A stretch of 6,200 nt of DNA from JBFXDW01 sp050180745 (lineage in GTDB: Bacteria > Pseudomonadota > Alphaproteobacteria > UBA9219): the NCBI GenBank assembly GCA_050180745.1, contig JBFXDW010000105.1, forward strand, positions 1-6,200. Reading direction: 5' to 3'. Position 1 is the stretch's first letter. Each line of letters starts with the position of its first letter. Under the pieces are notes generated by a model, which saw only the letters and a list, made by a program, of their open reading frames with translations, did no database searches and was not told the origin of the DNA. Both the position numbers and the translations under genes were made by a program. Positions 1 through 5,884 of the stretch are shown in pieces.

Positions 1-900
1 GGCGCGCCGTTTGCGCGAGATATGTCTTTATGGTTGTGGCTGGTCTTTTTTGCTTCTTTTGCCGTTAAAACGCCTATGTGGCCGCTTCATACGTGGCTGC
101 CTCATGCGCATGTCGAGGCTCCTACGGCTGGGTCGGTTCTCTTGGCGGGTATCTTGCTGAAGATGGGCGGCTATGGCTTTATTCGCGTTTCTCTTCAGAT
201 GTTACCTGAAGCTTCAGCCTATTACGCGCCTTTTATGATCGGTTTGAGTTTGATCGCTGTTATTTATGCTTCGCTCGTGGCGCTGGCTCAGGCCGATATT
301 AAAAAGATGATCGCTTATTCCTCTGTGGCGCATATGGGCTATGTAACGCTCGGTATTTTTTCGGGTCGTGCGGCAGGGATGGAAGGGGCGATGATGGTCA
401 TGCTGTCTCATGGTGTTGTGGCGGCTGCGCTATTCTTGTGTGTGGGAACTCTTTATGATCGGCTTCATACGCGTCAGATTGCTCGCTTTGGGGGTGTAGT
501 TCATGTGATGCCTGTCTTCTCCGTTTTTATGATGATCTTTGTGCTGGCCTCGATAGGTCTTCCTGGAACATCCGGTTTTGTGGGCGAGTTTCTGACGATG
601 CAAGGCGCGTGGGAGCGTAGTCCTCTGACGGCAGGAACGGCGGCAATAGGCGTTATTCTTGGCGCGGCTTATATGCTGTGGCTCTATCGGCGTGTGTTCT
701 TTGGCGAGGCCACAAAGCCTGATGTAAAAGTGATGAAGGATTTGTCGCTGCGTGAGGTTGCCATGTTTGTGCCGTTAGTTCTTTTGGTGGCATGGATTGG
801 GCTTTATCCGGCAACGTTCCGCAGCGCCTTTGGGCCGTCCTTTGTAGCATTGGAAAAGGCATTCCATCAGGTTCATCAGATGGAAGAGGGGGCTTCTTAA
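1..900 (+). CDS. nuoM: NADH-quinone oxidoreductase subunit M (NuoM), C-terminal 299 residues
   Basis: Membrane subunit of respiratory complex I, one of three antiporter-like subunits that move protons across the inner membrane. The frame is open from the first base, so the gene begins upstream of the window. The visible part starts within the central transmembrane bundle. The run FAVKTPMWPLHTWLP (codons 20-34) carries the conserved channel lysine (codon 23, the equivalent of E. coli K234). LLKMGGYG carries the second lysine (equivalent of K265). Further family blocks are IAYSSVAHMGYVTLGIF, MLSHGVV, LCVGTLYDRLHTR, GLPGTSGFVGEFL and AAYMLWLYRRVFFG. The usual Asp of WLPDAH is His here (codon 35), at a position that is not invariant in the wider family. 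The stop TAA shares its last base with the nuoN start, which implies translational coupling. Assignment is secure; only the N-terminal part is missing. Confidence 0.97.
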   Translation, partial: GAPFARDMSLWLWLVFFASFAVKTPMWPLHTWLPHAHVEAPTAGSVLLAGILLKMGGYGFIRVSLQMLPEASAYYAPFMIGLSLIAVIYASLVALAQADIKKMIAYSSVAHMGYVTLGIFSGRAAGMEGAMMVMLSHGVVAAALFLCVGTLYDRLHTRQIARFGGVVHVMPVFSVFMMIFVLASIGLPGTSGFVGEFLTMQGAWERSPLTAGTAAIGVILGAAYMLWLYRRVFFGEATKPDVKVMKDLSLREVAMFVPLVLLVAWIGLYPATFRSAFGPSFVALEKAFHQVHQMEEGAS

Positions 901-2324
901 TGTCCATATCCCCGCATATTTTGCCAGAGATTTTTTTGCCTGTTGCGGGATGCGTGCTGCTTTTAGTCGCCGCGATAGAGCGCTGTAATTTACGCCTTAT
1001 AAGCTGGCTGACAGCGGGCGTTTTTTTGTGCGCTGCTGTTTTGGTTTTTTCTGTGCCAGAGGGTCGTTTTTCTCTTTTTGATTTATCCATAGTGGATGAA
1101 TTGGCGCGATATGGGAAAATGCTTGTGCTGAGCGCCGGAGCTTTGTCCTTAGTCTTGGCCCCATCTTATATGCGCGATGTTGGGCGGTACCGGCCCGAGT
1201 ATCCTGTACTTCTTTTATTTGCCATTTTAGGCATGCTTATTATGATTTCGGCATCCCATTTTTTGACTTTGTATTTGGGCTTAGAAATACAAAATCTAGC
1301 GCTTTATGTGCTAGTGGCATTTTGTCGCGAGGATAAAAAGGGCAGTGAAGCGGCGTTGAAATACTATATCTTGGGCGCAGTGTCTTCGGCTGTGTTGTTG
1401 TTCGGTTTGTCGCTTCTTTATGGGGCGACGGGGAGCCTTGATTTTGCGGCTCTGGCTGCGGGGAAAGGAACAGGCTTGGCGTTAGGGCTTGTTTTTGTGC
1501 TTGTGGGCTTTGCCTTTAAGCTCGCGGCGGTGCCGTTTCATATGTGGGCGCCGGATGTTTATGAAGGCGCACCGACTCCGGTAACAGCGTTTCTTTTGGC
1601 GGCTCCAAAAGTTGCGGGGCTTATTGTTGTGGCGCGGCTGTTTTTGCATCCGATGATGACTGAGCCTTCGATATGGCAGCCGTTGTTGATTGTTTTTTCT
1701 CTTTTATCCATGTTCTTGGGGGCACTCGGCGGGTTGGCGCAACAGAATATCAACCGCCTTTTAGCCTATAGCGCCATTACAAATGTTGGCGTGATGCTGG
1801 TTGGACTTGTTCTTTTGGGACAGAGCAATGTGGCTGCCGCAGGTTTTTCCGGTACCTTGCTTTATCTGGCCCTTTACCTTATGGGAACGATAGGTTTTTT
1901 TGCGGGTGTTTTGATGTTGCGCAAAGAAGGTGCCGCGCTTTGTGAGCTAAAGGACTTATCGGGTTTGTTAAAGACGCATCCTTTATTGGCAAGCAGTCTA
2001 TGCGCTTCGCTGTTCTCTCTTGCGGGCATACCGCCGCTTGCGGGATTTTTCGGGAAATACAAAGTCTTTCTGGCGGCTGTAGAAGGCGGCGAGATGACTC
2101 TTGCCGTCTTGGGTGTGTTGGCGAGTGTCATTGCGGCGGCCTATTACTTGCGTGTGATTAAAATTATGGCTTTTGATCCGCCGCCGGAAAAAGACATAAT
2201 CATGATTACCGATAGGCCTCTTTATGCCGTTTGTGTGCTTTCCGGAATAGCTGTCGTGGGGTTTATGATAAGTCCTGCACCGCTGATGGATGCTGCGCAG
2301 CGCGCTGCAGAGAGTCTGTTTTAG
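900..2324 (+). CDS. nuoN: NADH-quinone oxidoreductase subunit N (NuoN)
   Basis: Antiporter-like membrane subunit of complex I. I chose the ATG at 900, overlapping the nuoM stop as TAATG and preceded by a purine-rich GAGGGGG (886-892) at 7-base spacing. The open frame extends further upstream, but that part lies inside nuoM and has no NuoN character. The product is 474 residues, about normal for the family, and strongly hydrophobic with roughly 14 membrane segments. Key residues match the E. coli proton path: Glu129 in GLEIQNLALY, Lys207 in FKLAAVPFHMWAPDVYEGAP, Lys237 in AAPKVAG and Lys386 in GFFGKYKVF. The block QQNINRLLAYSAITNVG (281-297) is another signature. It is the last nuo gene here. 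No terminator is evident between it and the next gene 41 bases away, so read-through is likely. Confidence 0.97.
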   Translation: MSISPHILPEIFLPVAGCVLLLVAAIERCNLRLISWLTAGVFLCAAVLVFSVPEGRFSLFDLSIVDELARYGKMLVLSAGALSLVLAPSYMRDVGRYRPEYPVLLLFAILGMLIMISASHFLTLYLGLEIQNLALYVLVAFCREDKKGSEAALKYYILGAVSSAVLLFGLSLLYGATGSLDFAALAAGKGTGLALGLVFVLVGFAFKLAAVPFHMWAPDVYEGAPTPVTAFLLAAPKVAGLIVVARLFLHPMMTEPSIWQPLLIVFSLLSMFLGALGGLAQQNINRLLAYSAITNVGVMLVGLVLLGQSNVAAAGFSGTLLYLALYLMGTIGFFAGVLMLRKEGAALCELKDLSGLLKTHPLLASSLCASLFSLAGIPPLAGFFGKYKVFLAAVEGGEMTLAVLGVLASVIAAAYYLRVIKIMAFDPPPEKDIIMITDRPLYAVCVLSGIAVVGFMISPAPLMDAAQRAAESLF

Positions 2325-2330
2325 AGGGCT

Positions 2331-2336
2331 TATAAT
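2331..2336 (+). promoter_or_regulatory. Possible -10 element upstream of the deacetylase gene
   Basis: An exact TATAAT lies in the 41-base gap between nuoN and the deacetylase gene, followed by a T-rich stretch. No convincing -35 hexamer sits 16-18 bases upstream (that stretch is the GC-rich end of nuoN), and there is no extended TGn. It may be a chance match. If real, it would start transcription only about 20 bases before the deacetylase start. Confidence 0.25.
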
Positions 2337-2365
2337 TTTTTACTGTTTTCCGTGTTCTTAGGTTT

Positions 2366-3358
2366 ATGATGAATAAAACCCGTATTACTCTTCTGATTGC
2401 TCTCTGGCTTGTCGTCGCGGGTATAGCTTTGGCTGTTGCGCTGATGGCTCCGCATGAGGCTGCAAGAGTTAAACCTCTTTCATGGAATTCGTCTGTGGAG
2501 TGGGAACCCTCGCATGCGCCTCTTTATGCGGAGGATCAAGAGGCGCTGTTTCCGGCGATGGATGAAGCTTATCTGGCCTATCGCGAGAAACAAGAGGGGG
2601 AAGTATATGGCCCGCCCGCCCTGCCTTATGAGGAAGAAGGGGGCGCCAAACCTGCTCTAGAAGTTCCTCTCCCGCTTACGGAAGGGGGCGCGTATAAAGA
2701 GGTCCGTATTGCGATTATCATTGACGATATGGGCATGGGAAACAGCACGCGGGCGATTGCGGAATTACCTGCGGAGGTAACTCTGTCTTTCCTTCCCTAT
2801 GCGCCACAAGTGCAAGAGCAAGTGCTTACGGTGCTTGCACAGGGACATGAGGTTCTCTTGCATATGCCTATGGAGCCAATGGGCTATGAAAATCCGGGCC
2901 CAGGGGCGTTGTTGACCTCTTTATCGCAGGAAGAGATTGTACGGCGCTTACAGGAAGCATTAGGGAAGTTTGAGGGCTATGTTGGTGTGAACAACCATAT
3001 GGGCAGCAAATTTACGCAGTATCGTGAGGGGATGGAGCTGGTTTGCGAAATTTTGCGTGAGAAGAATTTGTTTTTTGTAGATTCTCTGACAACGGGGAAA
3101 AGCATTGCAGGAGAAATCGCTCGGCAGGTAGGCTTGCGTACATCTGTCAGAGATGTGTTTCTGGATGATGAAATTACGGAGACAGCAATTAAGCAACAGC
3201 TTGCAAGGTTAGAGGCGGTTGCGCGCAAACAAGGAACAGCCATTGCGATAGGTCACCCGCACAAAGCGACCCTTGAACTTTTAGCCGCATGGCTGCGTGA
3301 TTTTGATAAGAAGAAACTCCGCCTCGTCCCCGTTAGCGAGTTGGTGGGGGCAAAGTGA
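2366..3358 (+). CDS. Divergent polysaccharide deacetylase family protein (YibQ-like), membrane-anchored
   Basis: A 330-residue protein with an N-terminal signal anchor (hydrophobic residues about 7-28), then an acidic, proline-rich linker (about 45-110), then a divergent polysaccharide deacetylase domain (about 113-327, Polysacc_deac_2 type). The catalytic domain should therefore face the periplasm. Family motifs in order: AIIIDDMG (116-123, the metal-binding Asp pair), LSFLPYA (140-146), LLHMPMEP (164-171), VNNHMGS (208-214), FVDSLTT (237-243), VRDVFLD (261-267) and AIGHPHKATLELL (294-306). All expected polar residues are present, so it looks active. The substrate is not established for this family; a cell-wall or envelope glycan is the usual guess. 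Two adjacent ATGs occur (2366 and 2369). AGG at 2360-2362 is better spaced for the second, so the true start may be 2369. It probably reads on from nuoN and ends at a convergent spacer. Confidence 0.9.
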   Translation: MMNKTRITLLIALWLVVAGIALAVALMAPHEAARVKPLSWNSSVEWEPSHAPLYAEDQEALFPAMDEAYLAYREKQEGEVYGPPALPYEEEGGAKPALEVPLPLTEGGAYKEVRIAIIIDDMGMGNSTRAIAELPAEVTLSFLPYAPQVQEQVLTVLAQGHEVLLHMPMEPMGYENPGPGALLTSLSQEEIVRRLQEALGKFEGYVGVNNHMGSKFTQYREGMELVCEILREKNLFFVDSLTTGKSIAGEIARQVGLRTSVRDVFLDDEITETAIKQQLARLEAVARKQGTAIAIGHPHKATLELLAAWLRDFDKKKLRLVPVSELVGAK

Positions 3359-3420
3359 GGATTCAGCCTTTGGTGTTGGGGGGGGGAGCTCTAGGGCTCT
3401 GAACTCAGGTGAAGAAAAGT

Positions 3421-3544
3421 AAATGGGATGCCAGCCTTCGCTGGCATGACGAGTGTTTTTAGAAAAGTACAAGGATACAATGTAATATTTTTGTGAAAAA
3501 TATAGCAAAAAGATGTCATGCCAGCGAAGGCTGGCATCCCATTT
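3421..3544. repeat. Inverted pair of REP-like palindromes, probable bidirectional terminator
   Basis: Arms 3421-3450 and 3515-3544 are perfect 30-base inverted copies. Each arm is itself a hairpin: ATGCCAGC and GCTGGCAT (8-bp stem) around a four-base loop (stems 3428-3435/3440-3447 and 3518-3525/3530-3537). The 64-base centre is AT-rich. A T-rich run (3542-3554) follows the right arm on the plus strand, and an A-rich run (about 3411-3423) precedes the left arm, giving U-rich RNA in the minus direction. The element lies between two convergent genes, so it fits a two-way transcription stop. This 'GTCATGCCAGC...' type of dispersed palindrome is common in proteobacterial spacers. The rest of the 293-base spacer holds a run of nine G at 3378-3386 and no gene that I can see. 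Confidence 0.8.
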
Positions 3545-3616
3545 TTCTTTTTTTGGATCCAGTTATGCAAGAAGTCTATTTGAGCATTTAAGAGAGAAAC
3601 TTAACAATCAAGCTTC

Positions 3617-3640
3617 CCTAAATGCCAACTGCTAAATCCT
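3617..3640 (-). repeat. Dispersed 24-base repeat, copy 1
   Basis: On the minus strand this begins AGGATTTAGCA. It matches the plus-strand sequence at 5885-5908 at 20 of 24 positions and the minus-strand sequence at 6037-6060 at 18 of 24. It lies just past the stop codon of the ribonucleotide reductase-like gene. Copies therefore bracket that gene, with the first pair in opposite orientation. Confidence 0.5.
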
Positions 3641-3651
3641 AAGTGCTTTTT

Positions 3652-5709
3652 TCAGCACTCCTTAATTCTCACTAATCCCTGATCTCTGATTCCTGTCCTT
3701 CGGCTCGTAGCAGAGCGAGACTGTTTCCGAGGGATAATGCGGCGCTGTGCTTTAGTGCGTGCACTTTCTGTGCTGCGCTTCATCAGATGTAATGCAGCCG
3801 TCGCCTCCATTGGAGGCAATCCATCTAGTGCCAGATTCATATTCTTTACGCCCATTTTCCAAGCCATCAGAATAAGCTCACCTCGTATTTGTGCGACAAC
3901 AGCGGCAGGAATAGACAAGGTCAGGTTTGTCTCGCCATCTATGAAAGGTTGAACCGAGGCGGCCATGCGGATTTGTGATTCAGGAGACAAATCGTCTCGT
4001 GAAACAAAGATTTCAAAGTCTTCCTTAGTAAGCTCAGCCGCGCCGCGTACATTCTCGTGACCACAACAAAAGGCGTTGGCGACGCTGATTTCGCGTGCTG
4101 TGAAATCCAAGTAACGCAGCATATCAAAGCGCATATCTTTTTGTTTGTCCGTGGGGATACCCAGAACAGTTTGACAGAATTCAATGCCTAATGCCCATGG
4201 TGTAAAGACTTGTCTTATGTGCGAGGCATCTGTCAGATTGGCCTCAATGCGCGCAAGCGTTGCTTCGTCAAAGCCTTTTTCCTTGAGGAAGGCATGATTA
4301 ATGCCCGGAGCGCCGATAAGCGTGCGTGCGCCAATAAGATGTTCTTGAATGGCTTCGCAATCGGCTTTGTCATAGCCGCGCAGTTGCATCCCAAGCGCAA
4401 TAGCGGGTACAGCGCAGCGATGGAAACTCCCATCCTCTTGCTGATAGTCGCGTATGAGCGCATTTTCTGCTTCTGTGCCCTGAGCCGATGAATCCAACAG
4501 AGATGCAAAATTATGATCTGTAAAAAGGGAGGTGACTTGCAGGTGACGCAAGCCTTTCGTCGCTACGAATTCCAAAGCCTTTTCGCAGGCATGTCGTGCC
4601 GCAGAGATCAGGACAAGATCAGCGCCTGACTCAAGCGTGATTGTTTGAGGAATGACAGACAGTTTTTCATAGTCTGTTTCTTCCCCGAAGCAGGCGCGTA
4701 AGCGATTACGCAATGTGCGCAGGATGCCTTCTTTCTTCTGAGAAAAGCGCGAGGACGAACCAAGACGCTCGGCCAGTTTAGCCGAGGTGCATGTTGCTGT
4801 ACCGCTGATGATGGCGGCAATGGCGGCAGCGGTTGTTCGTGCCGCAGCGCTGTCATAGGGGATTCCTAAACTCATCAACAGCGCCGCAAGATTAGTAAAG
4901 CCGATTGCCAGCGGACGTTCTTCTTCCCAGCGCCACACATCTTCATGCAGTTCGGCTAAGAGGACGGCCAGTTTGGCTGTTTGTTGGAGGCCGCTGGTAT
5001 CAACAGAGCCATCAGCTTGGCAGAAGGCCAGCAAGTTGATTTGAATGCGTGGCGCTGATGCAGGGCAGGGACGCGTGTCCCACTCATGCAATGTATCGGC
5101 AAAGGCAATATTGGTCAGGTCTTTGTAACGAGATTCTTCACAGAATTTATGCCACTTGTTATGCGTGGTGGTATGAGACTGGCTCAAGATATTGTCGATT
5201 TCCTCATTCTGGAGGATGAGTGTATCCAGTGACGTTTTCTTTTTAGCGCAAGCAAGAGACAGCGGTTCACCATAGGCCCAGTCGAGTCCCATCTGTGCCA
5301 TGGCTTCTGGCGCAAAAGCCATCCTTCGTGTTAAAAGCGCCGCGCGGGCTTCGTCATAAAAAACAGAGGCCTCAATTTCATCCTTCCATAAACCTGCCTT
5401 CCAGCCACGATAGGCGGCGGCTCCGGCAATGCGATGAAAGACGGCCATGACGCTGTCTTCGGCATGACGTGTGGTTGCTGTTGCTGGACGGCGTGACCAC
5501 AGCCATGAGGGGACCGTGTTTTCTTCTGTCGTTTGTGTGGCGGAAGGCATGGACGGGTGGAGCGCCGCGCTAAATGCCTCAGCAGCTTCCAAGGACCAGC
5601 CTTCGGGCACGTTGAGGCCTATCCGTTCATCGGCAACAAGGCATGTCTTGGTGCGAACCATATCTTCGGGACGCAGAGAGCCGGTCGTAAAAAGGCGGTC
5701 GATGGTCAT
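3652..5709 (-). CDS. Class II ribonucleotide reductase (NrdJ)-like protein lacking the catalytic core
   Basis: 685 residues, against roughly 1,200 for typical alphaproteobacterial NrdJ. Homology to NrdJ is clear in three blocks. Block 1, residues 60-147, has TVPSWLW (65-71), VFHRIAGAAAYRGWKAG and GLDWAYG (141-147). Block 2, about 205-345, has LHEWDTRPCPAS and RPLAIGFTNLAALLMSLG with IPYDS (265-287). Block 3, 363-632, has the APGINH motif (467-472), the VANAFCCG region and RMAASVQPFIDG (581-592). The function-bearing parts are gone. A short linker (about 150-200) replaces several hundred residues of the barrel. The NPCSE thiyl-radical motif and the following ACNLAS cysteine segment are absent. 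APTGTIG is replaced by FTDHNFA (396-402), CANPCG is missing, and the C-terminal cysteine domain is lost. Ribonucleotide reduction is therefore unlikely. The start is supported by AAGGA 7 bases upstream. The basic tail after residue 643 looks frameshifted. The true role is unknown. Confidence 0.85.
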   Translation of the reverse strand: MTIDRLFTTGSLRPEDMVRTKTCLVADERIGLNVPEGWSLEAAEAFSAALHPSMPSATQTTEENTVPSWLWSRRPATATTRHAEDSVMAVFHRIAGAAAYRGWKAGLWKDEIEASVFYDEARAALLTRRMAFAPEAMAQMGLDWAYGEPLSLACAKKKTSLDTLILQNEEIDNILSQSHTTTHNKWHKFCEESRYKDLTNIAFADTLHEWDTRPCPASAPRIQINLLAFCQADGSVDTSGLQQTAKLAVLLAELHEDVWRWEEERPLAIGFTNLAALLMSLGIPYDSAAARTTAAAIAAIISGTATCTSAKLAERLGSSSRFSQKKEGILRTLRNRLRACFGEETDYEKLSVIPQTITLESGADLVLISAARHACEKALEFVATKGLRHLQVTSLFTDHNFASLLDSSAQGTEAENALIRDYQQEDGSFHRCAVPAIALGMQLRGYDKADCEAIQEHLIGARTLIGAPGINHAFLKEKGFDEATLARIEANLTDASHIRQVFTPWALGIEFCQTVLGIPTDKQKDMRFDMLRYLDFTAREISVANAFCCGHENVRGAAELTKEDFEIFVSRDDLSPESQIRMAASVQPFIDGETNLTLSIPAAVVAQIRGELILMAWKMGVKNMNLALDGLPPMEATAALHLMKRSTESARTKAQRRIIPRKQSRSATSRRTGIRDQGLVRIKEC

Positions 5710-5716
5710 AGAAAAA

Positions 5717-5721
5717 TCCTT
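5717..5721 (-). promoter_or_regulatory. Ribosome binding site of the NrdJ-like gene
   Basis: AAGGA on the minus strand, 7 bases before the ATG at 5709-5707. This supports the chosen start and suggests the gene is translated rather than dead. Confidence 0.75.
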
Positions 5722-5739
5722 GGTATTTTCGTGAAGGAA

Positions 5740-5770
5740 ATAACTTTGGGACTGTAAAAACCAAAGTTAT
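5740..5770 (-). promoter_or_regulatory. Leader hairpin upstream of the NrdJ-like gene
   Basis: ATAACTTTGG (5740-5749) and CCAAAGTTAT (5761-5770) form a perfect 10-bp stem with an 11-base loop, 30 bases before the start codon. It would lie in the 5' leader if transcription starts near 5782. No U-tract follows on the minus strand, so it is not an ordinary terminator. It overlaps the DnaA-box sequence at its upstream arm. It is far too small for a cobalamin riboswitch. Confidence 0.5.
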
Positions 5771-5775
5771 CCACA
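5767..5775 (+). promoter_or_regulatory. DnaA-box sequence
   Basis: TTATCCACA is an exact match to the consensus DnaA box. It overlaps the first NrdR-like palindrome and lies just downstream of the predicted transcription start of the NrdJ-like gene. A one-mismatch copy (ATATCCACA) is at 5832-5840, and the two share the direct repeat TATCCACAAGA. DnaA controls nrdAB in E. coli, so a control role is reasonable. A single exact 9-mer can also be chance. Confidence 0.45.
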
Positions 5776-5786
5776 AGATGATGTGC
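5771..5786. promoter_or_regulatory. NrdR-box-like palindrome, promoter-proximal copy
   Basis: CCACAAGATGATGTGC matches the published NrdR consensus ACACWATATATWGTGT at 11 of 16 positions, including the key CACWA and WGTG halves. It is identical at 14 of 16 positions to the second box at 5802-5817. The centres are 31 bases apart, the three-helical-turn spacing typical of NrdR sites. Confidence 0.65.
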
Positions 5787-5788
5787 TG

Positions 5789-5818
5789 GTTATACTTAAT
5801 GCCACAAAATGTTGTGCA
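5789..5818 (-). promoter_or_regulatory. Predicted sigma70-type promoter of the NrdJ-like gene
   Basis: On the minus strand, TGCACA (5818-5813, 4 of 6 to TTGACA) is followed after 18 bases by TATAAC (5794-5789, 5 of 6 to TATAAT). Transcription would begin near 5782 and leave a leader of about 70 bases. One NrdR-like palindrome covers part of the -35 and the spacer, the other covers the start region, and the -10 lies between them. That layout suits repression. Confidence 0.5.
5802..5817. promoter_or_regulatory. NrdR-box-like palindrome, promoter-distal copy
   Basis: CCACAAAATGTTGTGC matches the NrdR consensus at 12 of 16 positions. It is embedded in a longer imperfect palindrome (5796-5822) whose arms read TTAATGC and CATTAA, with one unpaired C. 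It overlaps the predicted -35 and spacer of the NrdJ-like promoter. Confidence 0.7.
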
Positions 5819-5884
5819 TTAAAAGAGAAAGATATCCACAAGAGAAGGGGGGAGGAGAGAGGTCAGAGCGGATGTGTGGAAGCG

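Noticed and set aside
792..899. Upstream extension of the nuoN frame
   Set aside because: It overlaps conserved nuoM sequence, lacks NuoN similarity, and the ATG at 900 has a good ribosome binding site.
3421..3544. CRISPR array
   Set aside because: Two inverted copies rather than direct repeats, with no regular spacers.
3642..3659. Hairpin AGTGCT/AGCACT at the stop codon of the NrdJ-like gene as its terminator
   Set aside because: Only a six-bp stem, and on the minus strand the A-rich run is in the loop with no T-run afterwards. The larger inverted element at 3421-3544 is a better stop.
3737..3952. Plus-strand open frame opposite the NrdJ-like gene
   Set aside because: No family resemblance and no ribosome binding site. 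It mirrors a real coding frame, as do the other overlapping frames across 3939-5757.
5710..5790. Cobalamin riboswitch upstream of the NrdJ-like gene
   Set aside because: The leader is about 70 bases with one simple hairpin and no B12-box-like conserved core.
5740..5843. Replication origin, because of DnaA-box-like sequences
   Set aside because: Only one exact box, no AT-rich unwinding region and no origin-associated neighbour genes. Transcriptional control of the adjacent gene is simpler.
5840..5862. Polypurine tract with a six-G run, and the nine-G run at 3378-3386, as special structures
   Set aside because: Single short runs in spacers. They could be slippage-prone, but nothing ties them to a function.
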